Origin: Candidatus Poribacteria bacterium
Lineage (GTDB): Bacteria; Poribacteria; WGA-4E; WGA-3G
DNA: 64,000 nucleotides
NCBI GenBank assembly: GCA_026710795.1
Contig: JAPOQK010000001.1
Coordinates: 31,079 to 95,078, forward strand
Direction: 5' to 3'
The translations under genes and the position numbers were made by a program. Numbering within the stretch: position 1 is the stretch's first letter; every line of letters starts with the position of its first letter. Below the pieces are notes generated by a model. The model did not search any database. It saw nothing but the letters and a program-made list of their open reading frames with translations, and had not been told where the DNA came from. Positions 52,751 through 62,800 of this stretch are shown here, piece by piece.

Positions 52751-53633
52751 AAAACCTTCTGTCTTCCTCCTAAAACTGTCTTCCATTAGACGGATCTTTG
52801 GTATAATTGCGAATTTCCAATATATCTATCATTAAAAACAATATCATAAAAAAAAGTAAATGTCAAGTAAAATAACGGACGTAATAGGGTCATTTAGTTT
52901 TCGGTTTTTTCGGATATATTTTTCACAATTCAATATAATTTCTTGTAGGTCGGATAGAGAGAAGCGAAATCTATATCTGTTAATTTAGGGTTACATTGTT
53001 CATCAGTATGTGCTAAAAATTGTGACTTTTTGCACGTCACTGTGACGTTTTGCATCCAGTCAGGATAAGGAATGTGACGCGAATTTCGCTTTTTTTATTT
53101 TTGCTCTTTTTTTCTCTTGACCTACCTTCACACTTTGTAAGACATGAAACTTAGAAAACCCATATACAGTCCCTTAGTCACAAAAACCAAGTATTACACA
53201 TTTAGTGAATTTGTGTTTATACCTCCTTCTAACGTATCTCAACTCGTGTCACCGATATAATCCAATATTCTAAACATACGTTAATTATATGGTATCTTTT
53301 TGTGTGTGTCAAATTAAAAAGTGAAATATCTTATTGGATATATATTGGTATTTTATAGGTGTATTATTATATTGTGTTTATCTGAGCTAGGGTTTACCAA
53401 ATCAAGAATCAGCAATTTTTTCTTAAGTTGACACCCGCTGAATGCCAACAGTGCATTCACAGCGTTGATTTATGGATAGAGCGTGTGAAACCCGACCAAC
53501 GAATATATTCTAAAGTATTAACGTATGTTGTATAATTCTTCAGAAAAGTTGAAAACTAAATATCCTTATGAAAATGTTGACATATTTTAGATGATATGAA
53601 AAACTAAAGGAAAAATGAAAGGAAGTTATCACA
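52751..53633. other. Non-coding spacer of ~880 bp with decayed repeats
   Basis: No credible gene. It contains half-copies of the repeats at 22.7-23.5 kb (GGGTCATTTAG at 52889, GTAGGTCGGATAGAG at 52946, TTAAGTTGACACCCG at 53432). It also has two near-identical 14-mers, TGTGACTTTTTGCA (53022) and TGTGACGTTTTGCA (53042), exactly 20 bp apart. The promoter of the enolase-superfamily gene at 53634 is not clear. Confidence 0.6.
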
Positions 53634-54728
53634 ATGGCAGATTATGAAGATAAAGGATCACAAATACGAGTGACCGACCTTAAGGCTTACCCGATGGGTG
53701 AGAAAGCGTATGTCAAGATTGAGACAAATATGGATGTTACTGGATGGGGTGAAATCAATAACATGGAGACGAATGTCACATGCGAATTGGCACGTTCCCT
53801 ATCCGAAATGATTATTGGAGAAAACCCGACTCGTATTGAACATCACTGGCAGCGTTTATATCGTGCACATCGCAATATTCGTGGTGGTGGCTTGATGGTG
53901 CATACTATCTCTGCGATTGATATGGCGTTGTGGGATATTGCTGGAAAACTTTGGGGTGTTCCGGTCTATCGTCTATTGGGAGGTCCCTGTCGAGATAAAA
54001 TTTGGAAATACCCGAGTCCGAAAGCAATTAAAACGGGTCCAAGTGGATCCAGAACACATGCTGGAACCCCTGAAGAGATTGCGAATATGGTGCAGCGCGT
54101 TCACGATGCAAGAGAAAAGGTCGGTAAAGATGGTGCAGTGATGTTTGATGCACATAGTCGTATGCCACCTCCAGTCGTGAAACAATTTGCTGGTTACCTT
54201 AAACCCGATGATCTACTATTTCTTGAGGAGGCATGGGTTCCGGGCAACATTGAAGTTATGCGCAGGGTGCGTGAATCCGTCCCTGTTCCGTTGGCAACCG
54301 GTGAACGTGACCGCACAATATGGGAGGTGCGCGAGATTCTTGAGGCACAGGTGATAGACATTCTTCAACCGGATGTTGGACATGGTGGAGGTATCACGCA
54401 GGTCAAAAAAGTTGCAACAATTGCCGAGGCACACCACGTACCGATAGCTCCACACTGTACAATGTCGTATCTCGGTCTCACCGCAAGTTTCCATCTATCT
54501 GCTTCTGTGCCGTTTTTTCTTATTCATGAGGGGTATGAAAATGTCCTTCCTGCTGGTGTGGCACAAAAGACTTGGGAGATGGATGATGAAGGTTACGTGT
54601 CGCTTCCAGAGGGTCCAGGGTTAGGTGTTGAAGTAGATGAAGCGAAGGTTATTGAGGTTAGTAATTCCGGAAGGAAATTTAATTGGCCTAACGCTCGTTT
54701 ATTTGACGGTTCTGTTGCGGATTATTAG
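53634..54728 (+). CDS. Enolase-superfamily dehydratase-like enzyme (galactonate-dehydratase type)
   Basis: 364 residues. The MR-like layout shows VKIETNMDVTGWGE near the N-terminus, IDMALWDIAGKLWGVPVY, then metal ligands in VMFDAHSRM, FLEEAWVPGN and ATGERD. The last catalytic residue region is PDVGHGGGITQVKK, with His in APHCTM. It resembles galactonate or other sugar-acid dehydratases; substrate unknown. The ATG follows AGGAAG by about eight bases. Confidence 0.9.
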   Translation: MADYEDKGSQIRVTDLKAYPMGEKAYVKIETNMDVTGWGEINNMETNVTCELARSLSEMIIGENPTRIEHHWQRLYRAHRNIRGGGLMVHTISAIDMALWDIAGKLWGVPVYRLLGGPCRDKIWKYPSPKAIKTGPSGSRTHAGTPEEIANMVQRVHDAREKVGKDGAVMFDAHSRMPPPVVKQFAGYLKPDDLLFLEEAWVPGNIEVMRRVRESVPVPLATGERDRTIWEVREILEAQVIDILQPDVGHGGGITQVKKVATIAEAHHVPIAPHCTMSYLGLTASFHLSASVPFFLIHEGYENVLPAGVAQKTWEMDDEGYVSLPEGPGLGVEVDEAKVIEVSNSGRKFNWPNARLFDGSVADY

Positions 54729-54787
54729 GAACATAATGTGAATTTGCATTGATGGTGATTTTTGGAATAATTAGATATTTCACATGT

Positions 54788-54813
54788 TAGGAGCGACCTT
54801 CTGGTCGCTCCTA
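54788..54813. repeat. REP-like hairpin, GCGACC family, copy 2
   Basis: A perfect 11-bp stem TAGGAGCGACC / GGTCGCTCCTA with loop TTCT. It lies after the enolase-superfamily gene and can also serve as a terminator. Confidence 0.65.
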
Positions 54814-54956
54814 CAATATATATAAGGGATGTAACAAATGGTGTGCCCACCAAAAACATTAACTGAAGTTAGGAAGGATCTTATAGTCGTGAATCAATCT
54901 CAGAAGATATGGGTAACGAACGGACAAGCATAGTTTTTACCTATAAACTATAGGAA

Positions 54957-55361
54957 TTAGAACAATTCGTCTTTATATTTTTCAACAATGGCGTTCAAAA
55001 CAGATGCTGGGATATCCTCTAACTGTGATGCTAATTCCTCTTCAACATTGACCATCAAGCTGTGGTCATAAGTCTCGCGTTCGGCACATGGGTCAAAGGA
55101 TTCTCCATGTGCTTCAAGTAACTGAGACAGACGTTCAGGTGTCAACCCCGCAGAGATACCGTGCAGATCCCACGCAGTACCTCTATAACCTTTTTCATAG
55201 TCAGGAGAGAGATGTTTTTGTAATATCTCTTCTCTTTCTGTGCCTTGTGCGCTACTATTGTCAAGTTCTTCCGCAGCTGCAATTGCACGCGGATCTAACT
55301 CTATTTGAAATGCAGTTGAAGCATCTGCTGCTGCAACTGGATAAATTTTGTATGTTGCCAT
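54957..55361 (-). CDS. Conserved hypothetical protein, third gene of the nnr operon
   Basis: 134 residues, acidic, helical, with no signal peptide or transmembrane segment. Segments such as GYRGTAWDLHGISAGLTPERL look like a folded domain; the family is not recognised. It starts 19 bp after the nnr stop with AGGAAAA before the ATG, so it is likely translated from the same transcript as the NAD(P)H-hydrate repair enzyme. Function is unknown. Confidence 0.65.
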   Translation of the reverse strand: MATYKIYPVAAADASTAFQIELDPRAIAAAEELDNSSAQGTEREEILQKHLSPDYEKGYRGTAWDLHGISAGLTPERLSQLLEAHGESFDPCAERETYDHSLMVNVEEELASQLEDIPASVLNAIVEKYKDELF

Positions 55362-55380
55362 TATTTTCCTATAAGTAAGA

Positions 55381-56934
55381 TTAATTGGGTAAAATGGACG
55401 TGATTGCTTGCGGTACTGACCTTAGCACATCGCCTGCGATGAGACCATGCATCCCAACCGCTTCAGCGGTTATATCCCCCGCTAATCCGTGTAGATATAC
55501 GCCAAGTACCGCTGCTGTTTCGCTTGAAACATTTTGCGCCATCAAACCAGCGATTATACCTGTCAACACATCTCCCATTCCTGCTGTTGCCATTCCTGGA
55601 TTACCGGTTGAATTAATCCACGTGTTACCATTCGGATCTGATGTAATGGTGGGTGCTCCTTTAAGTACAAGTGTCACATTGTGTTTTTGTGCAAATTTCT
55701 CTGCAATACTAATCCTGTCTGTTGCTAATGACGGGATTGGCGTATCTGTTAACCGTGCCATTTCACCGAGATGCGGTGTGAGAACTGCTTCTTCACCAAG
55801 TGATGAGATTAACTCTGTTGCCTGTGATAATGCGTTCAACCCATCAGCATCAACAACCATTCGTAAATCGAGATCCCTTTTCCGATTTTCATTAATCAAT
55901 TGATGAACGAGTGCTACTGTTTCAGGATGTTGGGAAAGTCCAGGACCAATAGCAATAACAGATTTTGTCTTTTCTGCAAATTCAAGGATAGGTGTGGAAG
56001 CGGATACTGCTAAACTTCCTTCCTCTGTTTCTGGTAAAGGTAGCGTCATCACCTCAGATAGTTTAACCTCTAAAATTGGGTTTAGACTATTCGGTATAGC
56101 CAGTGTTACAAGTCCTGCACCGACGCGTAAAGCTGCCTCACTTGCCAGTGCCGCTGCTCCTGTCATCCCTGTTGAACCCGCAACAACAAGAACTCGTCCA
56201 TAACTTCCCTTGTGAGAAGCTGGTGTGCGGGATGGTAACCATTCAGCTGCGTCTTTTTCAGTTGTCCAATTTACCTTTATATTCTGTGTGTCAATGACTT
56301 GCTGTGGAAAACCGATGTCTACTATTTCTAACTCACCTGCAAGTTCAGCACCCGGATGTAGCAATAATCCTCTTTTCGGCAAACCTATCGTTACCGTTCT
56401 GCCTGCTTGAATGCAAGTACTCAAGGGATGTCCGGTATCTGCATCCAAACCTGAGGGTAAATCCACGGAGAGAATAGGTATGGAAAGATCATTGATAGCG
56501 TTGATTATATTTGCAATGGGGTCCCGCACGTTTCCATGCAACCCTGTACCAAAAATCGCGTCTATCAGCAGATCACAGTGTAGAGTATCAAGAAATGCGA
56601 AATCTGCTTGGATTTCCTCAATTTTCAATCCAAGATTTCTGGCAATATCCAGATTCGTGCGTGCTTCTCCTGTGAAACTTTCTGCTGGTGAAACAAGAAA
56701 AACTGATACATCACGTCCAGTATGTGCAAGCTGTCGCGCAATAACGAGACCATCACCGCCGTTGTTCCCCTTACCAACAAAGATACCGATACGTTGTGCA
56801 GTCGAATAGTGACGTTCAATAACACGGACAATTTCATTCCCAGCAGTTTCCATAAGAACAATGCCGGGAATTCCGATACCTTCTATAGTATCTTGGTCAA
56901 TTTGACGCATTTCGGCTGCAGTAACAACATTCAT
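55381..56934 (-). CDS. nnr: Bifunctional NAD(P)H-hydrate epimerase/dehydratase
   Basis: 517 residues in the usual two parts. The epimerase (YjeF_N, about 1-220) has AAEMRQIDQDTIEGIGIPG, GKGNNGGDGLVIAR and VDLPSGLDADTG. The ADP-dependent dehydratase (about 230-517) has VVAGSTGMTGAAALASEAALR and NPGMATAGMGDVLTGIIAGL. Together they repair hydrated, damaged NADH and NADPH. The upstream small gene overlaps its start by four bases (ATGA), so they are co-translated. Confidence 0.96.
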   Translation of the reverse strand: MNVVTAAEMRQIDQDTIEGIGIPGIVLMETAGNEIVRVIERHYSTAQRIGIFVGKGNNGGDGLVIARQLAHTGRDVSVFLVSPAESFTGEARTNLDIARNLGLKIEEIQADFAFLDTLHCDLLIDAIFGTGLHGNVRDPIANIINAINDLSIPILSVDLPSGLDADTGHPLSTCIQAGRTVTIGLPKRGLLLHPGAELAGELEIVDIGFPQQVIDTQNIKVNWTTEKDAAEWLPSRTPASHKGSYGRVLVVAGSTGMTGAAALASEAALRVGAGLVTLAIPNSLNPILEVKLSEVMTLPLPETEEGSLAVSASTPILEFAEKTKSVIAIGPGLSQHPETVALVHQLINENRKRDLDLRMVVDADGLNALSQATELISSLGEEAVLTPHLGEMARLTDTPIPSLATDRISIAEKFAQKHNVTLVLKGAPTITSDPNGNTWINSTGNPGMATAGMGDVLTGIIAGLMAQNVSSETAAVLGVYLHGLAGDITAEAVGMHGLIAGDVLRSVPQAITSILPN

Positions 56935-57338
56935 GCAGTTTCGCCTTGAAGTTTATCAGCAAGTTCTAACAAATATGTTTCCATTTTTTGTGCTGCATTT
57001 TCTAACCCATCTTGTGCTATCCGCATTTCCTGAATTCGTTGATCTTGATGGGTTTGTAGGCAGAAATTCAGATTTGTCCGAAGATCGAACAAGCTCTGCT
57101 GAATATGGTCTTGGAAAGAGCCTTTTGGGTACATCCAACGTCTACCACGCGTCTGACGTAAGTTGAAGTGGCAATGTCCGTTGTCATCACCAAAGCAATC
57201 GAACCGCATAATCTCATCGTCATAGACATATAAGGATGCTGCGGGTCCCCGTCCACCTACATCATCTCTCCAATATGCTTGTAGTAGGACGTTATCTTGG
57301 ATAGGATATTCAACTAAATCATGTTTCCGGTTTGCCAT
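56931..57338 (-). CDS. Conserved hypothetical protein, first gene of the nnr operon
   Basis: 135 residues with no signal or membrane segment. Notable segments are QAYWRDDVGGRGPAASLYVY and DCFGDDNGHCHFN, rich in Asp, Gly and His, then a long helix (RIQEMRIAQDGLENAAQKME). No family is recognised; the His/Asp-rich part might bind metal. The stop codon overlaps the start of nnr (ATGA), showing tight co-expression with NAD(P)H-hydrate repair. Function is unknown. Confidence 0.7.
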   Translation of the reverse strand: MANRKHDLVEYPIQDNVLLQAYWRDDVGGRGPAASLYVYDDEIMRFDCFGDDNGHCHFNLRQTRGRRWMYPKGSFQDHIQQSLFDLRTNLNFCLQTHQDQRIQEMRIAQDGLENAAQKMETYLLELADKLQGETA

Positions 57339-57470
57339 CTATCATCCTCTCCTTTCCATTATAAAAAGTGGGTTGAGTTTCAATCTTAATTGTGGTAGAG
57401 TATAGCAGCGTTAATAATAGGGGTCAACATTTTACTTTACCAGTAGATATAACTGTATTGGAGAACTATC

Positions 57471-58436
57471 TTGCTGATTTCCATAGATGCAGCACGACAA
57501 TTTGCTGAATCCTTCCTGACAAAGAATGGTATCCCGTCAACCGACTCTGCCATTATCACGGACATATTGTTAGAAGCAGAATTGCGCGGAAGAAAAACAC
57601 ATGGATTTATTAGATTGCCTGGTATTAGAAACCGTTATGATAAAGGGCAACGAACAGAAATCCAGATTGAAAATCAGGAACAACAGTGCATTTGTGTTAA
57701 CGGAGGAAATCAACCTGGTTATCTCGTTGCTTACCGCGCTATGGAACTCGCTATTGAACGCGCAAAGCAAACAGGTTTTAGTATAGTTGGTGTTAACAAC
57801 ACATCACACTGTGGGATGGTAGGTTACTATGTTGATATGGCGCGGAAGGCAGATCTCATCGGTATTCTTTTTGCCGATTGTTTGCCACGTATCACACCTG
57901 AAGGTGGAACAGAATCGATATTAGGCACAAATCCTATTGCAGTCGGAATTCCATCTAATTCTGTACCGATTGTGTTTGACATGTCCACTGCAGCGATTAC
58001 CAATGGGGATCTGCTTGTTGCAATGCATGAAGGTTTATCTATTCCAGAAGGTTTAGCGTATAATTCTGAAGGCGAACCGACAACAGATCCAGAAGAAGCA
58101 TTAAAAGGGAGTGTGCGTCCTTTTGGTGGACACAAAGGTTTTGGTCTTGCTCTCATAACGCAAATCCTCGCGGGTGCGCTTGTGAATGCATCAACAATTC
58201 CACTTCCTGGTACAAATTATGGTATACTCATGATTGTGTTGGATCCGGCAGTATATGTTCCGTTGGAACAATTCAAACACGAAGTAGATATTTTAATCGA
58301 TCGAATCAAGGAAAATCGACGCGAAACGGGTGTAAATGAAATACTAATCCCTGGTGAACGTGCATATAAACAGAGAGAACGACACCTTAAGTCAGGGATT
58401 GACTTAGACGAATCACTTGTTAATCAATTAACGTAA
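57471..58436 (+). CDS. Malate/L-lactate dehydrogenase family (Ldh2-type) oxidoreductase
   Basis: 321 residues, a little short for the family. The N-terminus AARQFAESFLTKNGIPSTD, AELRGRKTHGFIRLPG, VGVNNTSHCGMVGYYVDMAR, GTNPIAVGIPS and GGHKGFGLALITQILAG are the usual landmarks. Enzymes of this type use NAD(P)H on 2-oxoacids or related alcohols (malate, lactate, ureidoglycolate); the substrate is not clear. The start is TTG at 57471 after GGAGA, as no ATG fits. It is followed by a Gfo/Idh/MocA gene in the same direction, possibly one catabolic unit. Confidence 0.9.
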   Translation: MLISIDAARQFAESFLTKNGIPSTDSAIITDILLEAELRGRKTHGFIRLPGIRNRYDKGQRTEIQIENQEQQCICVNGGNQPGYLVAYRAMELAIERAKQTGFSIVGVNNTSHCGMVGYYVDMARKADLIGILFADCLPRITPEGGTESILGTNPIAVGIPSNSVPIVFDMSTAAITNGDLLVAMHEGLSIPEGLAYNSEGEPTTDPEEALKGSVRPFGGHKGFGLALITQILAGALVNASTIPLPGTNYGILMIVLDPAVYVPLEQFKHEVDILIDRIKENRRETGVNEILIPGERAYKQRERHLKSGIDLDESLVNQLT

Positions 58437-58450
58437 ATATATAAGCCACA

Positions 58451-58466
58451 GCGATCTTCTGGTCGC
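58451..58466. repeat. REP-like hairpin, GCGACC family, copy 3
   Basis: GCGATC-TTCT-GGTCGC, a 6-bp stem with one G-U pair and the same loop TTCT as copy 2. It lies between the dehydrogenase and Gfo/Idh/MocA genes. Confidence 0.5.
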
Positions 58467-58511
58467 GAGAAAATGCTAATGATCTTTGGATCATAACGAA
58501 AGGAAATTTTT

Positions 58512-59516
58512 ATGGCAACTTTTAAAGCAGGTATAATTGGTTGTGGTGGACGTGGACGTGCACATGCTCAAGGATATAATGCATCACCAGATGTTGAGAT
58601 CGTTGCGTGTTCAGACCCAGTTGAAGGTGCGCGTGATAAGTTTTCAGAACAATTTGACGTGCCGCGCACTTATGAAGACTATCATGAGATGCTTGAAAAG
58701 GAATCACTTGATTTTGTTAGTGTCTGCACGTGGATTGCGCTTCATAAGGATATGGTTATCGCTGCTGCGAATAGTGGGATCAAAGCCATCCATTCTGAAA
58801 AACCGATGGCACCAACATGGGGTGATGCCAAAGCACTATATCAAGCTTGCGTAGATAACGATGTCGTCATCACCTTCTGTCATCAACGGCGTTTTGGCGC
58901 GCAATTCATCAAGGCAAGACAGTTAGCAAACGAAGGCGCAATCGGTGAAATCCGCAGGTGTGAAGGCTCGTGTTCAAATTTACTTGATTGGGGAACCCAT
59001 TGGTTTGATATGTTCCAATTTTATAATAATGACGAACCTATTGACTGGGTTATTGGTCAAATAGATGTGACAGAGGAAAGAATTGTTTTCGGTACGCAAG
59101 TTGAAACGAGTGGTTTGACATGGTACCGTTGGAAAAACGGTGTAGAAGGATTGCTCACAACAGGAGGAGTTTCTTTAAAAGGTTTCGCTAATCGCATCAT
59201 CGGTACCAAAGGAATTATTGATGTTGGTGGTGGTGCACCTGTTCGTATGCTGCGAGAAGGTTCAAATGAATGGGAAGTGCCTGATTTAAGCGATGTCACA
59301 CCTAAAGGAAACGATACAACACTTTCCGTTCTTGACCTTATTGACAGCGTTAAGACAGGACGTGAACCCGAACTTAGTGGACGCAAAGCACTTCAATCAA
59401 CGGAACTTATTTTTGCTACCTACCACTCAAGCAGAGAACGTGCAAAAATTACTTTACCGCTCACAGCAGATGATTCTGCGTTATTAACTATGGTCGCTAA
59501 TGGCGATATCGGTTAA
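58512..59516 (+). CDS. Gfo/Idh/MocA-family oxidoreductase
   Basis: 334 residues. The NAD-binding opener is AGIIGCGGRGRAHAQGY; the catalytic Lys is in SEKPMAPTW (about residue 98). The substrate domain has FCHQRRFGAQFIKARQ and LLDWGTHWFDMFQFY. Such enzymes act on sugars or inositols in catabolism. The ATG follows AAAGGAAA. It is a distant paralogue of the gene at 16184, with a different substrate-domain sequence. It follows the Ldh2-type gene by 75 bp. Confidence 0.9.
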   Translation: MATFKAGIIGCGGRGRAHAQGYNASPDVEIVACSDPVEGARDKFSEQFDVPRTYEDYHEMLEKESLDFVSVCTWIALHKDMVIAAANSGIKAIHSEKPMAPTWGDAKALYQACVDNDVVITFCHQRRFGAQFIKARQLANEGAIGEIRRCEGSCSNLLDWGTHWFDMFQFYNNDEPIDWVIGQIDVTEERIVFGTQVETSGLTWYRWKNGVEGLLTTGGVSLKGFANRIIGTKGIIDVGGGAPVRMLREGSNEWEVPDLSDVTPKGNDTTLSVLDLIDSVKTGREPELSGRKALQSTELIFATYHSSRERAKITLPLTADDSALLTMVANGDIG

Positions 59517-59833
59517 TTCTCTTGAACGATGGGTAGGTTACGAACCTGCCCATTTAAATTCAACAACCAGAAATTAATGAATAGGTTTTTATCAACCTAA
59601 TTTAAAAAACTGCGTCTAATACAACAATTGAATACCTAACTTTTTATAAATTTCAGGAACTTTAAAATAGAAACAGGCACTTGTCAACACTAACAGGCGT
59701 TGCAATCGTTAACTGGTCTGTGTCCAGATGGTGTTGAATGAAATCTGTACTAACTTAGAAATTAATATTTGTGAAACCATGCGGAGTTAGAAGATTGGAA
59801 TTGACCAGACTTCGCGGTAGTGGGGGAAAACGC
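59517..59833. other. Non-coding gap of 317 bp
   Basis: It contains the hairpin at 59530-59552 and no credible gene or consensus promoter. AGTGGGGGA just before 59834 is the ribosome binding site of the next gene. Confidence 0.6.
59530..59552 (+). terminator. Hairpin after the Gfo/Idh/MocA gene
   Basis: TGGGTAGGTT (59530-59539) pairs with AACCTGCCCA (59543-59552), a 10-bp stem with one T-G position and a three-base loop, 14 bp after the stop codon, followed by TTTAAATTC. Confidence 0.55.
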
Positions 59834-62800
59834 GTGTCAAAAATCAAAAATTGTTTTTCTGTTCTGTGCTACAACAAAAAGAATGCGAATACTATCTTGT
59901 CGTCCAGTTTTCGTTGTGCACCCATTCTCATATTTCATTTGTTTCTTGTGTTGCTAGTTGTACAACCTTTTGCTTGGGCGAATCTTTCAAGTTTATCCGT
60001 TAATGCCAACGGTGATTCAGTATTTAACGGTGATCAAGAAAAGTTACAGATCATATTTACAACCGGCGATTCTGGTGACGATGAAAATCAAGTTTATGAA
60101 TATAAGGTGTATGTGGATTATAATGGAGAAAAAGAAATTTTTTCCGGCACTGAGACCAACACTGGCACTAGATTATCTGGTAATCAGACCGTAAGTTTAG
60201 AATGGGATGGAAAGCTCGAAGGTGAAGCAACTACACTACCAGATGGAGATTATACGATTCGTGTTAGACTAACTATTTCAGTTGATGATCCCTTAATAGA
60301 GGACCAGGTATCAGAACTTGAGACAGGGGTTACAATAGACACAATAGCTGAAAAACCTGATATCAGTTTAGGTGATGCCGAATTTTCCCCCGTGTTAAAT
60401 TCGCTTCCTGTTTACTATACTTTAGACGAAAATGTTGCTGAAGCACTGTTGGTATTTCAAAGAGCAGCAGGCGGTGAAGCAATTGGACAACCAATTGCTT
60501 TGAGTACAGAAAGTGGAAGTCATACCTTTAATTGGAAGGGTCAGGATGCAAACGAGAGAGTATTTGAGGATGGAAAGTACAAGTTAAAAATACAAATTAC
60601 GGACAATGGTGGAAATAAGACAGAATCCGATTTGACAGAAGAAATTACAATTGATACTGAAATACCTCGTATCACAGGTATTTTCATAAACGAAACCATG
60701 CCGCTTGTAGATGGTACGTTTGTAAACGCGACCGTTCAGACTATCAGTTTCACCACAGATAAAGGTGACGGAACAAATACAGAACTTAATCTCACAGGAC
60801 GTGATACCGAGATAGTGATTAAGCGAGTTGGTGGTGCAATCATCAACGGAACATTAGCAACATCTGAAAACAATAGAGCAACTTTTACACTCGGAAATCC
60901 TCTTAATGAATTAACAGAAAACGGAGAGTATGAAGCTACAGTCTATATCTCCGATATAGCAGGTAACCTTGGTTCAAGTAGTGTTAAGTTTACCTTTGAT
61001 AATGCGCCACCCAATTTAATAACCGTAGCGACAAATAGAGGTGAATTTATTCCCGGTAGCGGTGTCAGTGGATTGGTGAATTATGTTGAAGCTGCGTTAG
61101 AAGATAATTTCGGGCTCAATCTTGACGATTCAACGATTAGGCTTACAGATCCTAACGGAAATGCCTTACTCGGACAACAGACAAGTTTCGCTGGTGATAA
61201 AATCCGTTGGCAACTGTTTTCTCCTCTATTAACAATTGATGGACTACAAGACGGTAGGTATACGATTGAAATTGTTGGAACTGATAAAGCAGGTAACAAA
61301 ACATCACCGATTCCAATTTCATTTATTTATGATAACCTTGCCCCAGAACTTGTTTCAATAAAACCGACGCGTGATAGTGAACCGTTTAACGTTTTAGGCG
61401 ACACTGTCTACTACAATCTCCCCCTTAACCAGTTTGTCCTTACCCTTGATGATGGTGAATTTGGAACAGGTGTTATTTATTCAGGTGCAGACAACATTAG
61501 TAGTGTTATATTCGGCACTCCCAATCAAGATGGTAGTATTGCCCCTATCTCTGGTCGAGCATTTCAAGATAGTGCCAACAATGTTCTTACTTACATTTTG
61601 GATGCTCCGCTCATAAAAAGCGATGGGAGTCAAGACGGAAATTATACACTTAATATTAAGGCTGCAGATTCAATTGGTAATTTTGAGATACATAATTTCA
61701 AGTTTATATACGACACACAAGTCCCAACGCTTACCTCAACTGTTCCTGCAGCAAATCAGACAGTGTCTAATCTGACTGAAGTTGTTATTCGACTCAATGA
61801 GACAACAAGCGGTATTGATTTTGTCCAGAGTACTTTTAGTCTAAAACGTGGTTTTGGTGAAAGTCAAGTTGAAGTGCCAATAGACATTTCCAGTAATGGT
61901 ACAGATACAGCTACCCTCACGCTACTGCAACCGATTGCGTCAGACGGTTCAGATGATGGTACTTATACGATTGAAGTTACCCCGACTGACCGCACAGGAA
62001 ATGTTGGTGCAGCTGTCAGGCGGCAATTCTATCTGGTCAGCCAAACCCAACCACAAGTTCGGTTAATCACTCCTGAAACCGGAACTGTCAATAGTTTAAG
62101 CGATATTACGGCAGAAATAACCAATTATATCGGCTCAGGAATTAATTTTGATGCATCAACAATAACTGTTATGAACACACAAGGGTTCCTTGTGCCACAA
62201 GCAGAGGTTGAAGCGGATATAGCGAATAATAGGTTAACTTGGAGTACCGAAGCAGCAATTCCACGAAACGGGACAGCAGATGGAGAATACTCCATCAATG
62301 TATCCTTTGTCGATTTCTCTGGACATCAGTTTACGGAAATCTTCCCGCTTATATTAGATACACAATTCCCATCAATTAATACTGTTGAGGTAGGAACCGA
62401 CCCGAAACGTCAGCTTTCACTTGATGCTGTTATAGGTGTAACCGATTCTTTCTCTCAGATAACCGTTGAATTTGTTGGTACTGATACTGACTTTGATAAC
62501 ACAGTTGTCACACTAACAGGTCCTGATGGAAATGCGATTGCGGTGCACAGAAGTAATGATGGTGCGAGTCTATTGACATTAAATTTCCAAAACCTTTCAA
62601 TACTCGGGACATATACACTCACAGTTACACCGAGTGACAATATCGGTAATGTTTCCGAAACACCATTTATTTTCAGGTTCCAACTGGAAATTGCAGTGCC
62701 TGTTGTTACGACAGTTATGATTGGTGGTCAGATCGGAGCAATTGTTTATGTCAACAGTAGTGCAGGTGAGATTGTTGCATCGTTAGCAGATACCACAGGA

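Noticed and set aside
55385..56809. Several long open frames on the plus strand across nnr
   Set aside because: They are opposite-strand shadows of nnr, whose domains and motifs are complete.
61434..61616. Small open frames inside the giant Ig-repeat gene
   Set aside because: The main frame from 59834 stays open to the window edge with clear Ig-repeat sequence; others are shadows.
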